Part shown: positions 12,015-20,502 of the stretch, piece after piece
Layout: each line of letters starts with the position of its first letter
How positions within the stretch are numbered: position 1 is the first letter of the stretch
Assembly: GCA_973895155.1 (NCBI GenBank)
Contig: OZ316895.1
Location: 19,592,001 to 19,656,000, forward strand
Source: Marsupella aquatica
Taxonomy: Eukaryota; Marchantiophyta
DNA: 64,000 nucleotides
Reading direction: 5' to 3'
The notes under the pieces: model-generated
Seen by the model: only the letters and a program-made list of their open reading frames with translations
What the model was told of the DNA's origin: nothing
The model's database searches: none
Position numbers and translations under genes: made by a program

Positions 12015-13099
12015 GGTGTGCCCAATACCTTGGTGGCAGGCGTATCGATATCAAAGTTTGACATGAACTTGTGCGTCTCCCTTGCCCCAAAGACAGTAGG
12101 CCTCTAAGTTACCTGAGCAAATTTATCTAATTGATGCTCTTTGAGATAGTCCGCATGGGCCGGATTCTTGATTGTTGAACTAACACGGATTATCTGCAAC
12201 AAGTTTTGCTGCGGACTGGCGGGTCCTTTCTTGGACTGGGTATTGGGGGGGTTGACTGGCGCCAAAGTCGAGGCTAGTATGAGGTTAGGGGTAGTCCGCG
12301 CAAGTAGTTCCGGTCCCTACGTCATCCTAGTCGGCTTCCTTGAATGTTGAGTTTTAAGCGCAAACTTCCATTTCTGGCTGAGTCCAAAGAATACTCAACA
12401 TTGCTCACCGCGCATACCTGGGCCTAATTGACTGGTATTCGCTTGGCGAGGATGATAGGCCGGTTAGTAGTTGGTTCCAAAGGAGTAGCCATATCCCAGT
12501 TGAATGTGTTAGAGCTTTCTCCAAGGAAGGTGAGATTTTGCGCTACCTTCCGCTGGCAGTTGATTTTCTCCTCCCACCTCTTGACGCAAGCTGCTGCTCG
12601 ATGTACCCCAAGATTTTGTCAAACTTTGCTTGAGTTAGCTTTCGGCCGCCCTTCAACTTATAATACTTTGCTGGCACTACTAAAATGGTCTCAGCTACAG
12701 ACCGGAATCCTTCTTGAGTTCATTAATGTACAACTTGGTAATGTAATCCCGCACTTTGTTGTAGTTTGTGTCCTTGGTGAGTGCGACCTTCTTGCAGTTA
12801 ATTTGTGCTACCTTAATCACCAATTGTATGCAGCTTTCTCGGGGCAAGAGTACCAGTAAGTCTCAGACAGCTTGGCGCCTACCTCCCCAACTAGGGTCTA
12901 GAATCCAAGAACGATAAAGGTCATACTAACCTTCTCAGTCCGTTGGTTGAGTTTGTCTCCCATGCCCCTTTGCTATCACAATGCCGTAGGTCCACAGTTG
13001 TCCACAAAGAGCTCCCAATTTCCTCTGTGTGTCGCTCAGACTAAATCTCACCACAATGCGCGCTTATCCTTTGGTTTCCTTCAATAAAAGTGAGTTTGA

Positions 13100-13378
13100 T
13101 CAAGAGCAAAACTGATGTGCAAGAGAAAACTGATGAGGACTAGGTAACAATGATGGCAATGCGCGAGATAGCAAATGAGTTGCCGCACCACCAAATGGAT
13201 TCTTATGAGGGTTCCTGGGCAAGCTCGAGCGTGAGAATATCGAGGGCGGTCGACCGCCATCGCCTGATTGAGCGTGATAGTCTAGGTTCCAGGGTGAATC
13301 ACCATAACAAACTTTTACTCCACCACCATCATAGTACAGTGAACGATCATAATAGTGCGCATCATAATTAGTACTCAT
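13100..13378 (-). pseudogene. Possible N-terminal frame of the retroelement
   Basis: Starts MSTNYDAHYYDRSLYYDGGG, a Tyr- and Asp-rich start that reads like a genuine N-terminus, then turns basic and Pro/Ser-rich and loses continuity downstream. It lies just inside a leader that holds two hairpins. Assigned to the element only by position and orientation. Confidence 0.3.
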
Positions 13379-13450
13379 TAAATTGACTAACTTATTCCTA
13401 GTCTAATTATAATTGCAAAAACTGCGACTTGTATTGTCCTATCTATATGG

Positions 13451-13523
13451 ATACGGTCCTAATGACCGTATACATCCTAATATGACACTTGCGTCATGTT
13501 AAGTGACACATTGCCCGTGTCAC
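13451..13523. repeat. Two adjacent perfect hairpins
   Basis: ATACGGTC (13451-13458) pairs with GACCGTAT (13464-13471) across 5 bases. GTGACAC (13503-13509) pairs with GTGTCAC (13517-13523) across 7 bases. Both lie just upstream of the first frame of the decayed retroelement, where an untranslated leader would be. Confidence 0.55.
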
Positions 13524-14668
13524 ATAGTCCGTGAGTGAAAAAGTCTCATCATTTTGGATGGATTGTTATTGTGATGAGAATGATATCATGGTCACTTTTG
13601 CTGTTGTCAAAGTGTGGGGAGGGCAAATGTTAGAGCACATGGAAGCGAGATGGGTCATGGCAATCACTCTCTAGTGGAGTCCAAGCATGGTAACTAGTGC
13701 CATAGGAGGGAGTATTCTTATTTAAGTCTTGTTTGCTTTTGAAAAACAAAGCAAAACAAAATCTATGCATTTAAATAAAGCATGAATAAAATATAATTAG
13801 CTTTTGTATATTCAAAGTTTCTCTAACAAACTTCAAGATATAATTTTCAATGAAATTTACTTTTGGTATATTGAATTATTTTGTAATTTAGATTATATAT
13901 TGTCATTTATTCTATTTTTTTGTTTTGGGCAGGCAGAGCAGTTTTGTATATATTTTGAGATTGAAGGAGTATCCAGATAGATTTGATGCTAAAAATTCAG
14001 GATGGATTTGATGGTGCTAAAAAATCTTTGATGAAAGGCCAGGATTACTCGGTCATTTTTATTTGATAAGTGGGTGGCAAATGGTTTTTGGCCTTGAACT
14101 GAAATGCAGAGGAGAAGACTCTCCCCACCCCAATAGCTATATCGTTTCATTCTAAGGAACCAATTTTAGGGTGAGCCCTCACAGATCGAATAGGGACCCG
14201 CACCACAAGAGTAGAGAGTATTAAATCAGGGCTATATATAGAGTGGGAAGTTCTATATAACCAACTCACTGGCTTATATTAGGGGTTTAGCTTCAAACTG
14301 AGACGTCCCAGGTTGAATCACCCCCTCTACACAGTGGGATGGGTTTATTGTGGGTAGTCTGTGATGTTCTGATTTCTCCTTCACCCAAGATCAACTTTGT
14401 TTTTGGCCAAATAGGGTATTATTAGAGTGTTTGATCTACCTCAAATTTAGAGTGGGTGAACACTGAGTCTCTTGTGAAGGCCCCTTTATTGGTTAATCAT
14501 AGTTATGTTAGTATTAATATTAATATATATAACGGGCATTTCAAACTAGGTGTGCTGTGGAGGTTTTTGGTGACCAAAATGTTGTGGCCCGGTCATGGAC
14601 CAAAAATTGATGGTTCCCGTAAAACATGACCGTCCACACAAAAGTGGCTCCACACAAAATGCGGGGGG

Positions 14669-14773
14669 GCCCTTTGAAAACCCATGATGTGCATTGTTCG
14701 AGAGCCCTTTGAAAACCCATGATGTGCATTATTCGAGAGCCCTTTGAGAACACATGATGTATACGCCAGGGCA
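14669..14773. repeat. 35-bp tandem repeat, three copies
   Basis: A unit starting GCCCTTTGAAAACCCATGAT begins at 14669, 14704 and 14739, an exact 35-bp period, with a few changes in the third copy. It lies at the left edge of the dispersed repeat A copy described next. Confidence 0.85.
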
Positions 14774-14779
14774 ATGACA

Positions 14780-15690
14780 ACTTGGTCTGGGGTTACTGGT
14801 CTGTAACCCTGTGGCCATAAAGTGAGGAAATGTTAACCGGCTACAGTCACGATGTTTTTCTGAGCTTTGTGGGAACAGGTTTTGGACACTAAACCCAGTC
14901 CAAACAGTCATTATCATACTTAATACTTGTCCGAAAAAAGATTATTGGACAAAATTTTCTGGGCACTGGATTATGGAATGGTGGCATCTATATAGCATGC
15001 TCATCTTGGAACATGCTTTATTTTTTGTCTTGTAGTGATCTAAAAGTAAATAAAATATGAGAGCATAGAAGTGTCTGCCAAGAAAAGCACAGTGACCAAG
15101 AAAAGGTACAGTCAAACAATGCTACTATGTGTGCACTTAACTCAGGGTGCCTTATGAATGACACTCCTTTCAATAAAAACCATAAACCTAGGAAAGAAAA
15201 ACATGAGGAGAACTTAAGAGGCTATGCATTCATGTTCTCCAGCTCTCTCACTCGTGGTGGTGGAGCCTTTGGTTAATCTCTAAGAAAACACATACTTTGA
15301 AAGGGGGCTGCCAAAATAAGTTCAAAACACTCTAGAATACCTAAAACTAAAGGGGTCTAAAAATTAATTAAAAATGTATAGAATACAAAGGCTACCCCTT
15401 GATAAGGCAGATTGAAATGAAAATAAATGACACAAAAATCTGAATAAGACAAAATCTGAAAAGTGCATTCACCATATATTCACCATATAGCAACTTCAAA
15501 AATCTGGGCACTGAAAATGGCACTGGAAATACATGACACAAAAATCTGAATAAGACAAAATCTGAAAAGTGCATTCACCATATATTCACCATATAGCAGC
15601 TTCAAAAATGTGGGCACCGGATTATGGAATGGTGGCACCTAGTAGAAAAGGTTATACTAGGTGACCTTTCTTATGGACAAGAATTACGTG
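14780..15690. mobile_element. Nested dispersed repeats: family A split by family B
   Basis: Family A occupies 14780-14985 and resumes at about 15605-15690; its uninterrupted relative lies at 28800-29058. Family B (about 14990-15600) begins TATAGCATGCTCATC and is related to 55873-56100 plus 57140-57480. The A sequence GGATTATGGAATGGTGGCA stands on both sides of B (about 14970 and 15619), as expected if B inserted with or near a duplication of the target. A contains the hairpin GGGTTAC...GTAACCC at 14790-14809. No coding region seen, so both look non-autonomous. Confidence 0.65.
15431..15642. repeat. 106-bp tandem duplication
   Basis: A unit starting CACAAAAATCTGAATAAGAC begins at 15431 and 15537 and includes CACCATATATTCACCATATA. 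The two copies are almost identical, so the duplication is younger than the surrounding family B repeat. A related single copy is at about 57415. Confidence 0.85.
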
Positions 15691-15860
15691 AATAATTAGG
15701 GGGTGTTGTGACCAATCTGAGATATATGCTTGATGGGCCCCCTAGTGAACCTTTCTTACCTGATGGGCCCCTAGGGAACTTTTTTTACCAAGTAGGACCC
15801 CTCTTAATGACCAGTACACCTATTCTTGTGTGGTGCCTACACCTGTCCTTGTGTGGTGTC
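15690..15860. repeat. Short degenerate duplications
   Basis: CTGATGGGCCCCTAG-type units occur twice (about 15731 and 15761), followed by two copies of CCTTGTGTGGTG-type sequence near 15825 and 15848. Non-coding. Confidence 0.45.
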
Positions 15861-16034
15861 TACTATGTATGGTGACTCCAAACAAATTGCACAGTTGAAC
15901 CGTGCAGTCAACCTTGCATGGTCGACCAAGAAACCACGAAGATGATTCGGGAGAAACCGCGAAAAACGACTGCCGCTGTCGAAACTATGATTTGAAAACA
16001 ATATGGATTATGTCTTCGGACATATGGATACCAG

Positions 16035-16110
16035 CTGCCCCTGGTCTTGGTGGTAGAGGGAACTCACTGGCATGGGGCAGGTTCCTGGTTCGAATACTGC
16101 TGGTGACAAT
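16035..16110 (+). repeat. tRNA-derived, SINE-like segment
   Basis: An A-box-like stretch TGGTGGTAGAG (16048-16058) is followed 28 bases later by GGTTCGAATAC (16087-16097), close to the RNA polymerase III B box. The spacing and order match a tRNA gene or tRNA-headed SINE. I could not draw a good cloverleaf with paired acceptor ends, so a working tRNA is unlikely. No A-rich tail or target duplication was recognised. Confidence 0.4.
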
Positions 16111-16699
16111 GCGTGATTTTTGTCAATCATCCCACTCACTGGCAGCGGGTGTGGGCAGTGGACGGCGAAAAGGTACGGGATTGATTTGGCGGTTATGCCA
16201 AAGAGCGCCAAAGTGGTGATTGTCCCCATCGGCGCAGCGGGTCCGTGGACGCGTGGCCGATTGGTACTAGTGGGGAGCAGTCGAACTGATGCCACGTCCG
16301 CGTCTTGACGGAGCGTCGGGACGCGCCATGAATGCCAAAGCGGGAGCTCCAGTGACCAGTTCTGTCGAGCGAAAGGACAGGATGATGGAGTTTATCAATT
16401 CAGTCGTTTACTGGTTTCGATTGCAGCAGATCTATCATTATATATCGCCTTCAGAGAAGTAGGAATACTACTCGGGTGGTGTTTTATGGCATTCATGATT
16501 GTGTCTCGGCATCGCAACGCAAATCGATTGGGAGCGCAAACTACGGAGTACTTCCCATTTTTTTGGCAGATACTGACGGATACTTTTGCGTATCAGTCTA
16601 GTCTGTCGTGTGGTCTGGTTTCCGTTGACGAGAAGGTTGACGGTACAATTGAAGCACTCGCTTGTGTAGTTTCCTAATTTTGCCACAGAGGTTTGCGGT

Positions 16700-17316
16700 T
16701 TGACCCTGTCTTGATGTGGATCAATCTGTCTCGCGAACTACTTTGGATTGACGCGAAGGTTGACGCGAAGGTTGACGAGACGATTTCCGAGCCCCGTCGT
16801 TTTGTTGCCCGTTATTGCGACGCATTCTGGCGAAAGCCCGTCACGACGCTTTCTGCCTTTCGCCTTTCCAGAAGTCTGGAACGGTGGCGCTCTGGTAATT
16901 TTATCTGGTACGTTTACTATTGCTCCGCATTGCTTACCGTGGTGAGTCGCATAAATAGGCAAACCAGGAATGTTTGAAGCATTTGCTCTTCTTCTGCTGT
17001 GGCGAGCAGCGTGGTCAGTGTGATCATCGTGATGTTGGGAATGCCACAACATTAATCTGTAAGGCTGTGCACCGAGTCCCGCTTTCGTGATTCAAGTGTT
17101 TCCGCGTCCGGTTTGCACGAATGAAAGAGAACACGGCTTCGACTTTCTAGGCGCTTGGGTATGTCGAAATTGCGTTGACATCCGCAAGCGACGAGCATTT
17201 GTACAGAATCATTTTTAAATGAAAAGAATTCGGTTAATGCAGGGATCGCTAGTCAAATGTTTTAAAAGATCTTGGCATATCATCTGCACGAGGGTTCAGG
17301 ACAACGGACTTGCGAT
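16700..17316 (+). promoter_or_regulatory. Probable promoter and 5' leader of the repeated-exon gene
   Basis: Moderately GC-rich DNA upstream of the ATG at 17317. It contains a 12-bp repeat GTTGACGCGAAG (two and a half copies from about 16747) and a CATAAATAG sequence near 16950 that could act as a TATA element. The transcription start is inferred, not seen. Confidence 0.3.
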
Positions 17317-19227
17317 ATGGCTTCAGAAGGGGCTTCGAACCGGCCGGATGAGATCGATCCTGAGCACTCAACTGACGGGAAGAATTCTAATTGCCAAGAC
17401 AGTCAGCATGAGGACCTACTGGGTGCCGCACAGGGAGATGCAGAAGATTCTCCTGGCAAGATGTTAATCCAGTCAGTTACGGAGATCTTAGCACAATCGG
17501 CACAGTCTGTGAAAGCCCTTGTTTCTGGCAATGCATCGCCGACCCCATCTGACGGTGAGTAGCCTCAGCCTTGGTGAGCACGTTTACTCTCTGAATTTAA
17601 ATATCTACAATCTCCATGGGTGTAGATGGAATATGCATAAATGGCACCATTCATATTTGTCCGATACGCTGCGGTATCTACCTCGATCTCAGGTGTTTTC
17701 TCAACTCTTCGCCGTCCAATTAATTTAATGTTTCCCATAACGAAATTAGTAGAGAATTACATATGGTTCCGAGCTCTGGTGTACTGGCAGTTGATTCGTT
17801 TCTGGAAGTCACGGAGCATTGCAGCGTTTCTTCAGAAGTTGCTCCCTAAATCTTAACCTGTCGATCATCACTTATATGTGTTTCAGAGAATGTGGAGGAA
17901 AAGACGTTACTGCAATCGGTGGGAGATAAAATCATGCAGTCAGCTAAGTCAGTTACGGAAGCCGTCAATGGAAGCACTGACAGCACTGACGGTGATGCTG
18001 ATGGTACGTTCTATCTACGACAATGATATTTTTCCTATGTTTCGGTCACAAAATGCTGCGTTGCTTGGATTTCTTTGAGTGAGCGTCATGGTAGTTTGTG
18101 AAATAACGACTGTACGTTAGGAACGTGATCGAGGCACCTAGTCTAAATAACAGAGATCACTATAAATGCTTTCTAGTGGGCTCAACTTTCTTTTTTGTCT
18201 CGAGGTTGATGACTTTTTCGTTCTTTGCAGGGAGTGGCGACGAGAAAACCTTGGTCCAATCAGTGCAAGAACGATTTGCTCAAACAACGCAATCTGTAAA
18301 GGAGGCCATTACCGGTGGCATCTCTGAAGGTGGTGACCCTTCAACGCTGGGTTATTAATTCCGTCGGAAACGTTATCGCATTACATGGAAGTCATAGCAT
18401 GTGCACTTTCTTGCTTCCGGCTTAGGGTCAGTATAAGTTAAATAAAGCACGATGTTCGCAAACAGTAACTGTTGGGATCCGTTCATCGTAACCTTCTCAG
18501 TGCCGGAATTTAGAAAATGACGAGAACGAAACACATGCAAATGTTTCGTGCTCTCGTCATTTTCTAAATTGCTGGTGATATTTGATACTATGTGTCACCA
18601 CAAAGAGATCCGTCGTGAATTTCGTTGTACTACGTTGCAGTTGTCTTACGCCATATCAAACGCTGTTGTTGCCCAGAGCTTGCTTGTCGAAGTGAATATT
18701 TTCGTATGTGCGTAAAATATTGACTCTTTCTGGAACTTTTATGACACAGAAACTGGGGAGGAGAAAGGCGTGCTACAGGCTGTGGGAGAGAAAATTGTGC
18801 AATCAGCAAAAACGGTGAAAGACGCCGTAAAAGGCGACGTTCACATTATTCCCGGTAGGTTCGGTCTGGACAGTTCGTCAGTGAACAAACGATCTTGCGT
18901 TGACTGATTGGAATCTACCAGTCATCATTCTTTCTTAGTTGAATTTAGATTGTTGCTGATTCAGGTAAACAAGTCATTGTCGGTTACGTCAGTGATATCA
19001 GGAAGAGCTTGGCTCTTGTTTCGCAGGTGATGACGAAACAGCAGAAATCTCAATTTTGGTTGATACCATCCTCGACTGAGATGTCAATCGTACAGCGCTG
19101 ACACGTATACCTCTGGCCACGTACAAATTGGAATTCGCACCATTTAACCGATCCGGAATTACCTTGTTTCGCAGGCGATGACGAAACTGCCGAACTCTCA
19201 ATTTTGGTTCACTCCGCCCTCGACTGA
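17317..19227 (+). CDS. Repeated-exon gene: protein of tandem amphipathic QSV modules
   Basis: No known family recognised. Exons 17317-17554, 17887-18003, 18231-18329 (or 18350), 18750-18854, then 19027-19079 or its duplicate 19175-19227. Every internal exon starts and ends in phase 1, so each can be added or skipped without breaking the frame. Each of the first four codes one module of about 23 residues: MLIQSVTEILAQSAQSVKAL, TLLQSVGDKIMQSAKSVTEA, TLVQSVQERFAQTTQSVKEA, VLQAVGEKIVQSAKTVKDAV, joined by polar acidic or Ser/Thr linkers. The modules look like amphipathic helices, somewhat like LEA-type repeats. The two last exons encode GDDETAEISILVDTILD and GDDETAELSILVHSALD, each with its own TGA. 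Exon 3 can also read through to a stop at 18358, so alternative ends are possible. The first ATG in the frame is used. No signal peptide or membrane segment. Confidence 0.68.
18507..18570 (+). ncRNA. Strong 64-nt hairpin in an intron, miRNA-precursor-like
   Basis: A 19-bp perfect stem (18507-18525 with 18552-18570), a small 1/3-base bulge, then a further 7-bp stem (18527-18533 with 18542-18548) and an 8-base loop. It lies in the intron between exons 3 and 4 of the repeated-exon gene, or in the 3' leader if exon 3 is terminal. Size and near-perfect pairing fit a short plant miRNA-type precursor or a small inverted-repeat element. Expression cannot be judged from sequence. Confidence 0.35.
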
Positions 19228-19309
19228 GATGGTCAATCGTCCTACGCTGAGCCGTTTACCCTGGCCACGTGTATATTGGAAGTCGCACCATTTAATCGAT
19301 CCGGAATCT
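19014..19309. repeat. 148-bp tandem duplication carrying the last exon
   Basis: Two copies in register: the acceptor sequence TTGTTTCGCAG begins at 19016 and 19164 (period 148). Similarity continues past the stop codon into flanking DNA (CTGGCCACGT, TCGCACCATTTAA, CGATCCGGAAT), so this is a segmental duplication and not convergent exons. Both copies keep the acceptor, frame and stop. Confidence 0.9.
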
Positions 19310-19773
19310 TCAATTTTTTAATCCGTCAGCGCCAAAGAAGTTGAGCATCCAAACATGCCTTTGTCAAAACTGTACATACGAGTAAATTAGCAACTATTTG
19401 TATTGAATAAACGCTGTACTTTCCCACGAAGACAGTGAACTGATGACGTGGCCACGCTGTTACGAAGGTTGTAAAGCAGGACAAACCGTGTGGTGATTTC
19501 TCACCATATGCATAGGCGAGCGAATTCGTGTAGAGTATACATCAATGAATCGCGTGACTTTTATAAGGGTTGTATGACTTAGTCAATTTTTTTGAACTGC
19601 CTGGTGCCATCGCCGAAGCATCTTGCAATAGATATACTAAAGCTTCAGGATTGTATACTTGATGCACATTTGTAAGTGGTGAAAGTAAGGAGCATGTCTT
19701 GTTGTACTTAAAACTTGTGATGATGGAATTGTGGTCCTATCAGAATTTGTGATAGTCATTTATCGTTTCATGT

Positions 19774-19875
19774 TTTTGCAAAGTTACAAGCACTAGCTAC
19801 GTGGGCTGTACTTTGCATTGTACCTTTTGCAAAGTTACAAGCACTAGCTACGTGGGCTGTACTTTGCATTGTACT
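19774..19875. repeat. 51-bp tandem duplication
   Basis: Two almost identical copies starting TTTTGCAAAGTTACAAGCAC at 19774 and 19825. Intergenic, downstream of the repeated-exon gene. Confidence 0.9.
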
Positions 19876-20502
19876 TTTTTGTTGCAGCTCCTTTGACTTT
19901 TATGGTCCCTGAGCTTATACTACATTACCATTGAAGTACAATTGGCTTGCATTCAGATAAACACTTACACCAACCTTACGCCTGTGTTTACCGATTGTTT
20001 GCCAATTGTGTCATACTAGAGGACCACACCCTCATCGCCCTTGCCAAGATGCTAAGACCGTACGTGGATGGCATGGTTAATTCCATCGGCATTACTTGCC
20101 TAGCTAGTCGATATTTGTTTGATCACTGGCCACTCGAAAGTCTTTCAGGCATAATGATGAACGGAAAAATAGATTCACTTCGCTTAATTGTTTTCTCTTG
20201 TGGCTTTCATTGTCCATGAACACATTCATATCCAGATTCTGCCAAATCTAAGCAGGCAATAGACAAAGTTATAAGCTACGATCAAAATGAGTCCCAGGCA
20301 CATTAGAACTGCAAATATGTAAGGAAATCACCAAAACATGCATGACCTGCGTCTGTTGAGAACACAAATATTGTTTGTTCATTGGGGGTTCGGCTGGTTG
20401 AGAATGGATCATATTGTTTCCAATCTCTTTCCATCTCAGGCTATTTCATCTTCTTGCGGATTTCTCCCTTGCAAGTCGAGTCTTGATCAAACGTGATGCA
20501 GG

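Larger units (their letters stand above)
10600..13620 (-). mobile_element. Decayed retroelement with gag-like frames (probable LTR type)
   Basis: A minus-strand block whose open frames follow one another in 5' to 3' order and are broken by stops and frameshifts: a start at 13378, scattered remnants at 12880-12480, then 12014-11514, then a coiled-coil frame at 11371-10628. Composition is more GC-rich than the flanks. I see no reverse transcriptase, integrase or clear LTR pair here, so it is either a non-autonomous element or a remnant. The class is inferred from gene order and the gag-like character, not from a diagnostic domain. Confidence 0.45.

Noticed and set aside
17272-17316. Longer N-terminus for the repeated-exon protein
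   Set aside because: The extra codons begin with TTG, not ATG; the first ATG of the frame is at 17317.
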